Part shown: in pieces, positions 53,670 to 63,328 of the stretch | Layout of the letters: each line of letters starts with the position of its first letter | Position numbering within the stretch: the stretch's first letter is position 1 | Source of the DNA: an uncultured Erythrobacter sp. | GTDB taxonomy: Bacteria > Pseudomonadota > Alphaproteobacteria > Sphingomonadales > Sphingomonadaceae | Assembly: GCA_947503275.1 (NCBI GenBank) | Contig: CANNCZ010000002.1 | Location: forward strand, 1,074,733-1,138,732 | Length of the DNA: 64,000 nt | Direction: 5' to 3' | Program-made: the position numbers and the translations under genes | Notes under the pieces: model-generated | The model's input: only the letters and a program-made list of their open reading frames with translations | What the model was told of the DNA's origin: nothing | The model's database searches: none

Positions 53670-54659
53670 CTAGCTGGGTGACCATCCGATTTCGGCAGCC
53701 TTGGCAGAGGCAGGGATATTGGTCACGGCCTCTGTGACATTCAGAGTTTCGCCGGGTGCCAGTTCGCTTTTCGAAGGGACCACAACCCAGCTGTAGACGT
53801 TCTTTTCGCGTTCATCGCGGAACACGATGAGAAGGCTGGGCACGCTGACGCTCGATTGGCCCGAATTGCGGATACTGCCGCGCACTTCGAAGATTTCCTC
53901 ACCTGTATCCAACTCGGCTTTGCGTTGTTGATTTTTGGGGAAATCCAATTCGAGGTCTTCTTGGCCAATGCCAAAGGTTGGTTGGTCGACGGGGAACCAG
54001 TCCGGCAGGCCGTAATAATTGACAGCAACGACTGTGCCGGTTGCCAGCAGCGCAAAGACGCAGGCCGCCAACGTCCACATTTTCAGCGGATTGCGACGCC
54101 CGGAAAATGGTGGGCTGTAGTCGAAGCGCGATCCCTCATCCGCGTCATAGTTGTCGTCGAAATCGTAATCGTGATCATCTGCCAGAGAAGCGCTGGTTTC
54201 ATTGGCAAGCGGATCATCGCCAAAACTCTCACCCAGCGGCGCTTGTGCATCTTGCGCCTCTTCTGGCTCGGGTGTTTTCGACTTCTTACTGGGTTGCCCC
54301 TGCTTGAGCGCGCGCGCTGCAATTCCGCTACTGGCGACTTCCGCCGCTTCGTCTTTCGCAGGATGATCGTTGGTGCGCCAATGGTTGATCGACGGGCCAG
54401 AAGACGCGTCATCCTTTGTCTCATCGGTTGCGGCAGGCTCTGCCTTTGCTGGTTCAACAGGAGCAGGCGCTGGAGGCGCGGGAGGTGGGGCAGGTTTTTC
54501 CGCCCTCACCGTTTCCACTTGCTCTGTCAGATCGAGCAGGTCGGGTTCCTGAAACCAACTGTGTTTGCACTTGGCGCAGCGCACCGTCCGCCCATCACCA
54601 CCAATAGCGGTTTCAGGCACCACATAGCGCGTTCCGCAGGCTGGGCAGGATATAATCAT
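53670..54659 (-). CDS. MJ0042 zinc-ribbon membrane protein
   Basis: The N-terminus carries an MJ0042-type zinc ribbon with four Cys (MIISCPACGTRYVV, TVRCAKCKHSWF). A Pro/Ala/Glu-rich linker and an acidic stretch (DDHDYDFDDNYDADEG) follow, then one transmembrane helix (MWTLAACVFALLATGTVVAV). The C-terminal domain of about 100 residues (EIFEVRGSIRNSGQSSVSVPSL) looks like a DUF3426-type beta-fold. MJ0042/DUF3426 proteins are common in proteobacteria with unknown function. The track starts at 54827. ATG 54659 is chosen because the ribbon begins there. It is divergent from ftsE. Confidence 0.85.
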   Translation of the reverse strand: MIISCPACGTRYVVPETAIGGDGRTVRCAKCKHSWFQEPDLLDLTEQVETVRAEKPAPPPAPPAPAPVEPAKAEPAATDETKDDASSGPSINHWRTNDHPAKDEAAEVASSGIAARALKQGQPSKKSKTPEPEEAQDAQAPLGESFGDDPLANETSASLADDHDYDFDDNYDADEGSRFDYSPPFSGRRNPLKMWTLAACVFALLATGTVVAVNYYGLPDWFPVDQPTFGIGQEDLELDFPKNQQRKAELDTGEEIFEVRGSIRNSGQSSVSVPSLLIVFRDEREKNVYSWVVVPSKSELAPGETLNVTEAVTNIPASAKAAEIGWSPS

Positions 54660-54849
54660 TGCCCCTTTGGCAATAAACAGCGCCCGCCCGTGCACAAGAG
54701 CGCAGAGCCGCCTAGGTGTGGCAATTGCGCGGCTTTTCCACATTGCTGCGCAAGAATTGCATGTGTGGGCAGAAAAATGGTGGGAAATGATGGGCGATTG
54801 CGCGTCTCTTGGGCTTCCCCCGACCATGGTGCGCTGTTAGGTGCGCTGG

Positions 54850-55587
54850 ATGAGCGACCGGCCGAGCGAAATCGTTAAGTTCGACAATGTGGGCCTGCGC
54901 TATGGCACCGATCCAGAGGTGCTGAGCGATCTCAGCTTCACGCTTTTTCCCGGCAGCTTCTACTTTCTGACCGGTGCAAGCGGCGCGGGTAAAACGAGCC
55001 TGCTTAAGTTGCTTTACCTCGCGCAGCGCCCATCGCGCGGGTCGATCCGCATGTTTGGCAAGGATATGATCACTTTGCCGCGCACGCGCCTGCCTGATTT
55101 TCGCAGGAGGCTGGGCGTTGTGTTTCAGGACTTCCGCTTAGTCGAGCATCTGTCGGCGTTCGACAATGTCGCGCTGCCTTTGCGGCTGTCCGGCACGGAT
55201 GAGGCGCGGGTGATTAAGGCTGTGTCTGACATGCTCGATTGGGTCGGCTTGTCGCACCGCGCTCAGGCCATTCCGGCGACCATGTCAGGCGGTGAACAAC
55301 AGCGTGTCGCGATTGCGCGCGCAGTGATTGCTCGCCCGCAAATGCTGATCGCGGATGAGCCGACGGGCAATGTTGACCCCGATATGGCGCTCAAATTGCT
55401 GCGCCTGTTTGAAGCGTTGAACAACCGGGTTGGCACCACCGTTATCGTGGCAACGCACGATGTGCACTTATTGAAGAAGGTGCCGGATTCGCTGATTATG
55501 CGTCTGCAAAAAGGGCGGTTGTCAGACCCAACCGGCGCTTTGCGCTATCCGCCGCGCCCATCGGTAAAGGCGAGGGATGCGGGATGA
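54850..55587 (+). CDS. ftsE: Cell-division ABC ATPase FtsE
   Basis: The ATPase partners FtsX at the division site and activates cell-wall hydrolases. Walker [11 protein letters not shown], the Q-loop [11 protein letters not shown], signature MSGGEQQR, Walker [11 protein letters not shown] and H-loop ATHDVH are all present. GTG 54841 and ATG 54850 are alternative starts, and the latter is used here. FtsX begins inside its stop codon (ATGA). Confidence 0.94.
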   Translation: MSDRPSEIVKFDNVGLRYGTDPEVLSDLSFTLFPGSFYFLTGASGAGKTSLLKLLYLAQRPSRGSIRMFGKDMITLPRTRLPDFRRRLGVVFQDFRLVEHLSAFDNVALPLRLSGTDEARVIKAVSDMLDWVGLSHRAQAIPATMSGGEQQRVAIARAVIARPQMLIADEPTGNVDPDMALKLLRLFEALNNRVGTTVIVATHDVHLLKKVPDSLIMRLQKGRLSDPTGALRYPPRPSVKARDAG

Positions 55588-56516
55588 AAACACCGCCAAC
55601 CCCAGACGAACAACCGAGCGATGCAGCGCCTGACCTCAAAGGCCCAGCCAGTGCACGGTTGCTGCCCAACACGCGGTTTGGCGGGCCAATCCCGTGGGTT
55701 ATTGCTCTCCTTATTGCTCTGGTGGTGATTGCTGCTGCTGGCGGGCTGTCACTGCGCAATCTGGCCGATAACGCACGCGCCGACCTATCCGATGCGGTCA
55801 CGGTGCAAATCATCGAGGCCAATCCCGAGATTCGTGATCAACAGGCGCAATTGGCGGCTGATACGCTGGCGGATAATCCGCTTGTGACGTCTGTCCGCAT
55901 CGTGCCAGAGGCGGAGCTGGTCGAGCTGCTTGAGCCATGGCTTGGTGCAGCAGCCGCAAGCGAGGATGTGCCGATCCCCGCTCTGATCGATATCGAATTG
56001 TCGCGCCGCGCCTCGCCTGATGAAATCGCGCAATTGCAAGACGCGCTTTCTGGCGTTGTCGCAGGGGCGAAGGTCGATGCACAATCGGAGTGGCTGCGAC
56101 CGGTTTATGATGCGCTCGCCGCTCTGCAGTATCTTGCGCTCGCCTTGATCGCGTTGATCGGATTTGCGACCGCAGCGGCTGTGTGGTTGGCCGCGCGCAG
56201 TGCGTTTTCCAATCACCGCGATACGGTCGAAGTGATCCATTTGCTGGGCGGGACCGACAAACAGATCACCCGCATCTTTCAGCGAGCCGTTCTGCGCGAT
56301 GCGGCGTTCGGCGCGATTATCGGCATTGGTCTGGGTCTGGCCGCAGTGTGGCTGCTGGGTCAGCAATTTGCCGCCTTGGACAGTGGAATGGTCGGTGGCG
56401 GGGGCCTCGATTGGACCGATTGGGTGGTGATTGCTGCGATTCCTGTCGGCGGCGTTCTGCTTGCGCTCATAACAGGGCGCATAACTATCGGTTTTGCGTT
56501 AAGGTCGATGCTGTAA
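55584..56516 (+). CDS. ftsX: Cell-division protein FtsX
   Basis: The 310-residue permease-like partner of FtsE has four hydrophobic segments, one near residues 35-55 (PWVIALLIALVVIAAAGG) and three in the C-terminal half (LAALQYLALALIALIGFATAA; DAAFGAIIGIGLGLAAVWLL; VVIAAIPVGGVLLALITG). Its start overlaps the ftsE stop. The periplasmic loop between the first two segments contacts septal hydrolase activators in other bacteria. Confidence 0.92.
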   Translation: MKTPPTPDEQPSDAAPDLKGPASARLLPNTRFGGPIPWVIALLIALVVIAAAGGLSLRNLADNARADLSDAVTVQIIEANPEIRDQQAQLAADTLADNPLVTSVRIVPEAELVELLEPWLGAAAASEDVPIPALIDIELSRRASPDEIAQLQDALSGVVAGAKVDAQSEWLRPVYDALAALQYLALALIALIGFATAAAVWLAARSAFSNHRDTVEVIHLLGGTDKQITRIFQRAVLRDAAFGAIIGIGLGLAAVWLLGQQFAALDSGMVGGGGLDWTDWVVIAAIPVGGVLLALITGRITIGFALRSML

Positions 56517-56522
56517 CCTGCC

Positions 56523-57059
56523 ATGTCTGTGCTTCGATATATTCTCTCTGGTAGCATCCTTATCTGGGTGCTCGGCTTCCTGTGGTTCACCGTGTCCTTG
56601 CCGCAACCCGCTGCGTCGATCGCAACCGATGCCGTGATTGTGCCCACAGGCGGGGCAGGACGGATCGCGCAAGGTCTGTCGGTTCTGGATCAGGGTTTGG
56701 CTGGCAAGATGCTGGTCACGGGGGTCGATCCTGAAGTGAAACCAGATGAATTCGCCGCTCAATTCGAAGTGGAGGCGGTGCAAATGGATTGCTGTGTGAC
56801 GCTTGGCTTTGCCGCAGTCGATACGCGTGGTAATGCGACAGAGACGGCAGAGTGGGTGGCGGCAAACAACATTGCGTCGCTGCGGTTGGTGACGACCGAT
56901 TGGCATATGCGCCGTGCCGCGAATGAGCTTAATCAAACCCTTCCTGAAACTGTCACAGTTGTGCGCGATGCTGTCCCTTCGGAACCAAGTGTCGCCAGCC
57001 TGTTTCTAGAATATCATAAGCTGCTCGCTAGCTGGGTCGCGGGCCTTTTCGGTTTTTAA
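56523..57059 (+). CDS. YdcF-like (DUF218) membrane-anchored protein
   Basis: The 178-residue protein has an N-terminal transmembrane helix (ILSGSILIWVLGFLWFTVSL) and a DUF218-like core: DAVIVPTGGAGRIAQGLSVL, LVTGVDPEV, DTRGNATETAEWV, LRLVTTDWHMRRA. YdcF and SanA relatives act in the envelope, and the exact reaction is unclear. It lies six bases after ftsX and nine before plsC on the same strand, so it belongs to the same transcription unit. Confidence 0.82.
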   Translation: MSVLRYILSGSILIWVLGFLWFTVSLPQPAASIATDAVIVPTGGAGRIAQGLSVLDQGLAGKMLVTGVDPEVKPDEFAAQFEVEAVQMDCCVTLGFAAVDTRGNATETAEWVAANNIASLRLVTTDWHMRRAANELNQTLPETVTVVRDAVPSEPSVASLFLEYHKLLASWVAGLFGF

Positions 57060-57068
57060 GGGGCATTT

Positions 57069-57788
57069 GTGCCGTTTTTTCGCAGTCTTTTGTTCTATCC
57101 CGTGTTCTACGGTTTCAGCGCGCTGATGGTGATTGCATCCGTGCTCGCGATCCCGTTTGGGCGCGAGGCTTTGAAGAAAGTCGTCTTGCAATGGGGCGGT
57201 TGGCATCTGTGGTGCGTGCAGAACATCCTCGATATCACGATTGTTCAAGAAGGCAGCATCCCGGATGAGCCTGTATTGATTGCGGTGAAGCATGAGAGTT
57301 TCTTCGAGGCGATCGATATGCCGCGTCTGTTCCGTTACCCGACCGTTTTTGCGAAGCGCGAGCTGTTCTGGATTCCCGGTTGGGGAATTTCCGCTAAGAT
57401 CTACGGCTTGATCCCGGTTGCCCGCGATAAAGGCGCGCGCGCTCTGCGTGAGATGATCGCCACAGCAAAACTGCGCGTTGCCGAGGGGCGCCCGCTCATC
57501 ATCTTCCCCGAAGGCACACGGGTGGAGCATGGCGATGAACCGCCTTTGCAATCCGGATTTGCAGGCATGTACAAATTGCTGGGCCTGCCGGTGGTGCCGG
57601 TCGCAGTGAATAGCGGGCCGCTCTATCATCGGTTGGTCAAACAGCCCGGCACGATCACTTACCGTGTTGGCGCGACGATTCCCGCTGGTCTGCCGCGCGC
57701 AGAGATGGAACGCCGGGTGCACCGCGCGATCAATGTCCTGAATAGCGGTGAGAGCATTCCGACAGGGACTTTGCCGGTCGGCGCTTAG
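57069..57788 (+). CDS. plsC: 1-acyl-sn-glycerol-3-phosphate acyltransferase
   Basis: PlsC acylates lysophosphatidate in phospholipid synthesis at the inner membrane. The catalytic HxxxxD motif is HESFFEAID and the substrate-binding FPEGTR is intact. One N-terminal hydrophobic helix is visible (LLFYPVFYGFSALMVIASVLAI). It starts with GTG. Its stop overlaps that of convergent tyrA by a few bases. At 239 residues the length is normal. Confidence 0.9.
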   Translation: MPFFRSLLFYPVFYGFSALMVIASVLAIPFGREALKKVVLQWGGWHLWCVQNILDITIVQEGSIPDEPVLIAVKHESFFEAIDMPRLFRYPTVFAKRELFWIPGWGISAKIYGLIPVARDKGARALREMIATAKLRVAEGRPLIIFPEGTRVEHGDEPPLQSGFAGMYKLLGLPVVPVAVNSGPLYHRLVKQPGTITYRVGATIPAGLPRAEMERRVHRAINVLNSGESIPTGTLPVGA

Positions 57789-58699
57789 GCTTTGCCGTGA
57801 TCCTCGCGGCCAAAGTCTGGCCGATCGTCATCTTGACCTTCCTCAATCACCGCGCGGCGGATCGCCCGAGTGCGGTCGAACAATTCATGCAAAGTGTCCC
57901 CATCGCCTGATCGGATCGCGCGCTGCAGTGCGGTCAAATCCTCAGTGAAGCGGCCCAGCATTTCCAGCACAGCGCCCTTGTTACTAAGGAACACATCGCG
58001 CCACATCACGGGATCAGACGCAGCGATGCGGGTGAAATCGCGAAAGCCGCCGGCGGAATATTTGATGACCTCTGACTGTGTCACATCCTCCAGATCGCTG
58101 GCCGTGCCGACTATCGTGAACGCGATGAGGTGAGGAATATGGCTGGTCACGGCCAAGACAAGATCGTGGTGCTCGGCATCCATAATCTCGACGTTAGAGC
58201 CCAGCTTGCTCCAGAATGCGCTGAGTGCTTCGATGGCAGCTGTATCGGCTCCGTCAGGCGGCGTCAGAATGCACCAGCGATTGGCGAAGAGTGTCGCAAA
58301 CCCGGCTTCTGGCCCGCTTTGCTCAGTCCCTGCAACAGGGTGTGCAGGGATGATTGTGCGACCGGGCAATGCACGCGCTAAAGCTTCCGCAACGCTCTGT
58401 TTCGAGGAGCCGACATCGGAGATAATCGCATGCGCCGGCGCATGATCGGCCAGCGCGTTTGCGGCGGCTTCCATCGCGCCGACGGGCACACATAGGATGA
58501 TGAGATCGGCATCCCGCACCGCTTCGGCCGCGCTGCCACACACATTGGCGACTAGGCCGCGTGCTTGAGCGGCGTCGCGCACATCTGCGTCTTGATCAAA
58601 GCCTGCGGTGGTAATCCCCGGCGCCAATGCCTGCACCGCCAACCCGATAGACCCGCCTAACAAGCCAAGCCCGATAATCGCGACGTTTTGGATGCTCAT
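57785..58699 (-). CDS. tyrA: Prephenate/arogenate dehydrogenase
   Basis: The enzyme makes 4-hydroxyphenylpyruvate or tyrosine in the last steps of tyrosine synthesis. It has the NAD loop [12 protein letters not shown], the DVGSSKQ active-site stretch, [17 protein letters not shown] with the catalytic His, and [20 protein letters not shown] at 58699 is the natural N-terminus. Its ATG overlaps the stop of hisC, and this pair is a common aromatic-amino-acid arrangement in alphaproteobacteria. Whether prephenate or arogenate is used is not settled here. Confidence 0.9.
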   Translation of the reverse strand: MSIQNVAIIGLGLLGGSIGLAVQALAPGITTAGFDQDADVRDAAQARGLVANVCGSAAEAVRDADLIILCVPVGAMEAAANALADHAPAHAIISDVGSSKQSVAEALARALPGRTIIPAHPVAGTEQSGPEAGFATLFANRWCILTPPDGADTAAIEALSAFWSKLGSNVEIMDAEHHDLVLAVTSHIPHLIAFTIVGTASDLEDVTQSEVIKYSAGGFRDFTRIAASDPVMWRDVFLSNKGAVLEMLGRFTEDLTALQRAIRSGDGDTLHELFDRTRAIRRAVIEEGQDDDRPDFGREDHGKA

Positions 58700-59799
58700 G
58701 CGGTCTCTCCGCACAGCGCTCGTAGGCAAGCGGTCACACGCGCCATATCCTGCGAAGTGCCGATGGTAATCCGTAATGCGTCGCGCAGTCCGTCGACCGG
58801 CAAATGCCGCACTGCGTATCCTGCCTCGGCCAGTGAATTGAGAGCCACCTCGGCGTGGAGCTCGCCTTCAAAGCGCACCAACACAAAATTCGCCTCGCTC
58901 GGCACCGCGCTCAAACCGTGATTGCCCAGTGCCGTGATCGCCTCCACAAAACGCGTTCGTTCCACCGCATTGTGATCGCGACTGCTTTCCACAAACGCTT
59001 GATCGCCGAGCGCCGCAACTGCCGCCTTTTGACCGCTTACCGTTACATTAAACGGGCCTCTGATCCGGTTCAGCACATCGATAAGGTGCGGCGCGCCAGT
59101 AGCCCAGCCAATCCGCTCAGCAGCAAGGCCGTAAATCTTGGAGAAGGTGCGCGTCACCAACACATTGTCATGCGCGGCGGCAAGTTCGAACCCGGTGCGT
59201 TGAACCGCCGGATCGCAATATTCGCCATAGGCCTCGTCCAACACCAACAGCACATTGCGGGGCAGGCCTGCATGGAGTCGCGTGACTTCACTTGGTGCGA
59301 TCCACGTGCCGGTGGGATTGTTGGGATTGGCGAGGAACACGACTTTTGTCCGTTCACTCACCGCGTCCAATATCGCATCAACATCTGCTGTCAGATCGCG
59401 ATCATCGGCCTCCACCGGAATGGCACCGCATCGGCGCGCAGCGATATCGTAAACGGCGAAGGAGTGGCGAGAAAACAGCACCTCGTCACCCGCACCGGCG
59501 AAGCCTTGTGCTGCGAGATTGAGCAATTCGTCCGACCCCGTCCCGCAAACGATCCGATCAGCATCAAGCCCGTGCACATCGGCAATAGTGCCGCGCAAAG
59601 CCTTCGCATCGGGGTCAGGATAGGTCGCCGCTTCCGCCCGCGCGTCCGCAAGCGCGCTCAAAGCCGCCGGAGACGTGCCCAGTGGGTTTTCATTTGCAGA
59701 CAGCTTTACGAGTGCGCGCCCGTCGCTCGCCGTCGCTTTGCCAGGCGTATAGGCGTGAATGCCGAGGATATAGGGTTTGGGGTTTGGGCGCATGGTCAT
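58696..59799 (-). CDS. hisC: Histidinol-phosphate aminotransferase family (HisC)
   Basis: The 367-residue PLP aminotransferase of fold type I has [50 protein letters not shown], and the PLP-Lys in [18 protein letters not shown]. Next to tyrA it may act on both histidinol-phosphate and aromatic amino acids, a known dual role of HisC-like enzymes. The start at 59799 or 59793 is ambiguous. Confidence 0.87.
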   Translation of the reverse strand: MTMRPNPKPYILGIHAYTPGKATASDGRALVKLSANENPLGTSPAALSALADARAEAATYPDPDAKALRGTIADVHGLDADRIVCGTGSDELLNLAAQGFAGAGDEVLFSRHSFAVYDIAARRCGAIPVEADDRDLTADVDAILDAVSERTKVVFLANPNNPTGTWIAPSEVTRLHAGLPRNVLLVLDEAYGEYCDPAVQRTGFELAAAHDNVLVTRTFSKIYGLAAERIGWATGAPHLIDVLNRIRGPFNVTVSGQKAAVAALGDQAFVESSRDHNAVERTRFVEAITALGNHGLSAVPSEANFVLVRFEGELHAEVALNSLAEAGYAVRHLPVDGLRDALRITIGTSQDMARVTACLRALCGETA

Positions 59800-59885
59800 G
59801 TCAGCGCGGGGCGATAACCGCTTCGCTGTGCCAAGAACAGCCCAATTGACTTAAAGCGCCGCCTCGCCCACTTCGCTGATCGCCC

Positions 59886-60980
59886 ATGAACACTGCAAGC
59901 GCCTCGAATACTCACACAATTTCCGCGCTCCCGCTTGATAGCGGTCAGCTGCTGGAAAACGCCCAGATTGCGTATGAGACCTATGGCGAGCCGAATTCCG
60001 ATGCGTCCAATGCGATCCTGATCTGCCATGCTCTGACCGGGGATCAATATGTGGCGAGCACCCATCCGATCACGGGCAAACCTGGCTGGTGGGAGCGGAT
60101 GGTGGGACAGGGCAAGCCGATTGATACCGACCGCTTTTATGTCATCTGTGCGAATGTGATCGGCAGTTGCATGGGCTCAAGCGGTCCGGCAGCTATTGGA
60201 CCCGATAACAAACCTTATGCGATGCGTTTCCCGGTTATAACCGTGCGCGATATGGTGCGTGGTCTGGTGGCATTGCTGGATGGGCTGGAGATCGCGCAAT
60301 TGCACACCGTGGTCGGCGGGTCGATGGGCGGGATGCAGGCTTTGAGCCTCGCCGCGAACTGGCCGGACCGCGCGGCGCGAGTGTTGGTGATAGCCTCCAC
60401 CGCGAGGCATTCGGCGCAAAACATCGCCTTTCACGAAGTAGGCCGCCAAGCGATCATGGCTGACCCCGCATGGTCCGATGGCGATTATTATGCGAGCGGT
60501 GTGTCACCCGACAATGGCCTCGCCGTGGCACGGATGGCGGCTCACATCACCTACCTTTCCGAAGAAGGCCTAACTGCGAAGTTCGGGCGGCGTTTGCAGG
60601 ACCGGTCTTCGAAGAGCTTTGGCTTTGACGCCGATTTTCAGGTGGAGAGCTATCTGCGCTATCAGGGCAGCGGCTTTACCCAGCGTTTTGATGCAAACTC
60701 CTACCTCTACATCACCCGAGCGATGGATTATTTCGACCTCGCAGAGGAGCATGGCGGCAAGCTTGCCGATGCGTTTGCAGGCACATCAGCGCGATTTTGT
60801 CTGGTCAGTTTTGACACAGACTGGCTCTATCCCACCGCAGAAAGCCGCCACATTGTCCATGCTTTGAACGCTGCAGGGGCGAAGGTTAGCTTTGTCGAAT
60901 TGTCCGCGCCCAATGGGCATGACAGCTTCTTGTTGGAGCATGATGAGTTGGGCCGGGTCGTGCGGGGTTTTGTTGCATGA
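59886..60980 (+). CDS. metX: Homoserine O-acetyltransferase
   Basis: MetX activates homoserine for methionine synthesis. It is an alpha/beta hydrolase of 364 residues with [10 protein letters not shown], the nucleophile in [12 protein letters not shown], Asp in [11 protein letters not shown] and His in [10 protein letters not shown]. It overlaps metW by four bases, the usual alphaproteobacterial metX-metW operon. Acetyl or succinyl donor preference cannot be read safely. It is divergent from hisC across 86 bases. Confidence 0.93.
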   Translation: MNTASASNTHTISALPLDSGQLLENAQIAYETYGEPNSDASNAILICHALTGDQYVASTHPITGKPGWWERMVGQGKPIDTDRFYVICANVIGSCMGSSGPAAIGPDNKPYAMRFPVITVRDMVRGLVALLDGLEIAQLHTVVGGSMGGMQALSLAANWPDRAARVLVIASTARHSAQNIAFHEVGRQAIMADPAWSDGDYYASGVSPDNGLAVARMAAHITYLSEEGLTAKFGRRLQDRSSKSFGFDADFQVESYLRYQGSGFTQRFDANSYLYITRAMDYFDLAEEHGGKLADAFAGTSARFCLVSFDTDWLYPTAESRHIVHALNAAGAKVSFVELSAPNGHDSFLLEHDELGRVVRGFVA

Positions 60981-61582
60981 CGACCAAATCCTCATCGGAC
61001 CTGCGCCCGGACCTTGCCGCGATCGCCGCGCATGTCAATCCGGATAGCCGAGTGCTCGATATTGGGTGCGGCGACGGCGATTTGATGGGTGTGTTGGAGG
61101 CGGAAAAGGGCTGCGATGCCCGTGGGCTAGAGCTGGATGCGGCGCTGGTCGGACGCTGTGTGGCGCGGGGTCTTTCAGTGGTGCAGGGCGATGCAAACAC
61201 CGACCTTGCGAATTACCCGGACAAGGCGTTTGATTACGCTATTTTGAGTCAGACGCTGCAAACCGCAACGCGGCCTGATCTTATGCTGGATGAGCTGTTG
61301 CGGGTTGGTCGCCGCGCCTTTGTCAGCTTTCCCAACTTTGCCCATTGGCGCACCCGTACGGCGCTCTTGCTGGGCGGACGGATGCCAGTGACGCGGGCTT
61401 TGCCGGTCAGCTGGTATGCGACCGACAACATCCACCACGTTACGGTTGACGATTTTCGCGACCTCGCAAATGCCAAGCGCGCTCAGATTGAGCGCGCTTG
61501 GTTCTTTGCCGATGAACGCGCGATTGGTCCGTTTGGAGCCAATTGGCGCGCCGAATTCGCGGTTTTCGAGCTCAGCCGTTAG
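60977..61582 (+). CDS. metW: Methionine biosynthesis protein MetW
   Basis: This methyltransferase-like partner of MetX has the AdoMet-fold signature [18 protein letters not shown], then [33 protein letters not shown] and [23 protein letters not shown]. MetW supports MetX activity in other alphaproteobacteria. The 201-residue length is standard. The ATG lies inside the metX coding end. Confidence 0.93.
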   Translation: MTTKSSSDLRPDLAAIAAHVNPDSRVLDIGCGDGDLMGVLEAEKGCDARGLELDAALVGRCVARGLSVVQGDANTDLANYPDKAFDYAILSQTLQTATRPDLMLDELLRVGRRAFVSFPNFAHWRTRTALLLGGRMPVTRALPVSWYATDNIHHVTVDDFRDLANAKRAQIERAWFFADERAIGPFGANWRAEFAVFELSR

Positions 61583-61591
61583 GGCACCCGA

Positions 61592-62287
61592 TCACTTGCC
61601 GATATTGTTGTAATCGACACTGCCGTCCAGATTGAGGCCAATGCCGCCTGAATCGAGGATGTCATTGGATTTGAGCCGACCCTCAAAGTTCACCGAAATT
61701 CGGTGTACGGCGCTGCCGGGACCCGGTGATTGCAGGCTCACTCGCGACAGAGCGTGGCTGCTAAATGTCTCGTCAAGCAATGCACCTTGATCGCTTACCC
61801 GGTCCGCAATTGCCGATGCGTTGATCGATGAAAGCGGGATCAGAAAGTCTTCCAAGCTGAAGTCAGCAGCGCTGCCTATGACAGAGATTTCGATCGGCTG
61901 CGGGTCTTTGAATTCACCCGTAGTGACATCCAAATCCCGCTGGAGAAGCTTGTTTGCATTCTCTGGATCTTGATATTTCACTGAGCAAGACTTGAGGACG
62001 CCGGGCTCAGTGGACACAACGGTGTACTGTTCCAGATTCTCACCAACGCCGAATGACGTCGAGAGTTCGGACACCTTCGCGTCGGCTCCAAGAGCTTCGG
62101 CTGCTGCCTCAAAACATACGGCAGGGCCGTTGCTTGCCAGTGTCATTGACGATTGGGTCGAGCCGCTGTCACCGGGAACCGCTGTGCCCGAGGTGGTCTC
62201 GTCTGCGCCGCTATCGCCACCACATGCGACAAGGATTAGCGACAATGTAGCTGCTGTGGCCGTCCGGCCCATTGTGTTCGTATTCAA
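61592..62287 (-). CDS. Putative lipoprotein of unknown function
   Basis: The protein opens with a lipoprotein signal (AATLSLILVACGGDSG), so the mature form begins at Cys and is lipid-anchored. A Ser/Thr/Gly-rich spacer precedes a globular part with two further Cys (GPAVCFEAAAEALG; LKSCSVKYQDPEN), perhaps a disulfide. A TTG at 62287 with GGAGG nine bases upstream is the likely start. ATG 62272 is the alternative. The track's longer form lacks a signal at its N-terminus. No family is recognised. Confidence 0.75.
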   Translation of the reverse strand: MNTNTMGRTATAATLSLILVACGGDSGADETTSGTAVPGDSGSTQSSMTLASNGPAVCFEAAAEALGADAKVSELSTSFGVGENLEQYTVVSTEPGVLKSCSVKYQDPENANKLLQRDLDVTTGEFKDPQPIEISVIGSAADFSLEDFLIPLSSINASAIADRVSDQGALLDETFSSHALSRVSLQSPGPGSAVHRISVNFEGRLKSNDILDSGGIGLNLDGSVDYNNIGK

Positions 62288-62369
62288 GGCTTTGTTCCTC
62301 CAAACAGTGCCCCCGCTCACCTGATTTTGCAGAGCAGGGGCACAAACCATTCCAAATTCCTCGTCGTTC

Positions 62370-62759
62370 TTATGGACGGTGAATGCCGCAGACTTTGTGA
62401 CCATCGGGATCGGTGAAGTAGCAAAGGTTCATGACACCCATGCTGCCTTCGCGTGGGCCGGGAGGGTCTTCGATGCTGGTTCCGCCATTGGCCACCGCGA
62501 CGTCGTGAAGCTGTTGAATCTGCTCAAGTGAATCGCACTTCAAGCCGATAGTGAAACCGTTAGCGACGTTTGCCCGCTCGCCATTGATCGGCTCGCTGAT
62601 TGAGAAGGTGTCGCCATTGTGGTTGTAGAACAGCCGCGTCTGGCCAGTATCGTTAACATGCGCAAAGGGTTCGCTCGCGCCAAGCACGCCGAGAACCGCA
62701 TTGTAGAAGGATTTGGACCGTTCGATATCGTTCGAACCGATCATCACATGATTGAGCAT
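62370..62759 (-). CDS. VOC family (glyoxalase-fold) protein
   Basis: The 129-residue protein shows the vicinal-oxygen-chelate repeat: HVMIGSNDIERSKSFYNAVL at the start and a second half with VANGFTIGLKCDSLEQIQQLH, then GVMNLCYFTDPDGHKVCGIHRP. A metal or substrate site formed by His and Glu is plausible. Function ranges from dioxygenases to resistance proteins, so no specific role is given. Confidence 0.88.
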   Translation of the reverse strand: MLNHVMIGSNDIERSKSFYNAVLGVLGASEPFAHVNDTGQTRLFYNHNGDTFSISEPINGERANVANGFTIGLKCDSLEQIQQLHDVAVANGGTSIEDPPGPREGSMGVMNLCYFTDPDGHKVCGIHRP

Positions 62760-62887
62760 TTACAGTCTCCTCTTGGGGTATCCGCGATGAGACCTAAGGC
62801 CGCTTCTGCACCGCGACAACCTGTTTGTTGAGGACATTTGCGACAGGCGGTAGCCGGGGGTTCATCTGGCCTGCGATAGGACACGGT

Positions 62888-63283
62888 ATGATCCTTCCCA
62901 TGATGGCTGCGAGCGCCGCAATGCTCGCCCTCCAATCGGCCCCGCAAGCCGCACCCACGTCCCCGCCTATCACCACACTCGATCAATTGCCGATTGAGGA
63001 AGCGGCGGCTCCGCGCTGCGCCGTGGCCTTTGCGATTGTCGCGCGTTGGCAGGCGGCAAACGACCCCCGAGGCAGCGAGTACCCCGATATGCAAGAGGAC
63101 GGTGGACGTGAGTTCTTCGTCCGAACGCTCGCTGGCTTGATGGAGGCGCGCGAATTGAGCCGCGAGGCTGCAACGGATATCATCTTTGGCGAGGTGCGGA
63201 TGCTCAGCAACCCCGAAGGCGCTGAGCAGATCGCGGCGATGATGCCGGCTTGCCTGTTGATGAAGCGTTCTGTGGGCCTTTGA
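62888..63283 (+). CDS. Small secreted protein of unknown function
   Basis: About 131 residues with a signal-like N-terminus (ILPMMAASAAMLALQSAPQAAP). The mature part contains APRCAVAFAIVARWQ and ends with MMPACLLMKRSVGL, giving two Cys that could pair. The track starts at 62825, but ATG 62888 begins the hydrophobic segment. No family is recognised. Confidence 0.6.
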   Translation: MILPMMAASAAMLALQSAPQAAPTSPPITTLDQLPIEEAAAPRCAVAFAIVARWQAANDPRGSEYPDMQEDGGREFFVRTLAGLMEARELSREAATDIIFGEVRMLSNPEGAEQIAAMMPACLLMKRSVGL

Positions 63284-63328
63284 CACCAGTGGATTTCGTC
63301 CACGCTTTCGGGCATGGGATTGATCATA

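Noticed and set aside
53856-54878. 340-residue plus-strand ORF
   Set aside because: It is antisense to the MJ0042 gene, which has a zinc ribbon and a membrane helix.
58855-59817. 320-residue plus-strand ORF
   Set aside because: It is antisense to hisC and has no domain features.
59800-59885. SAM-type riboswitch before metX
   Set aside because: The intergenic region is short and I could not fold a SAM-II-like P1 stem or pseudoknot from it.
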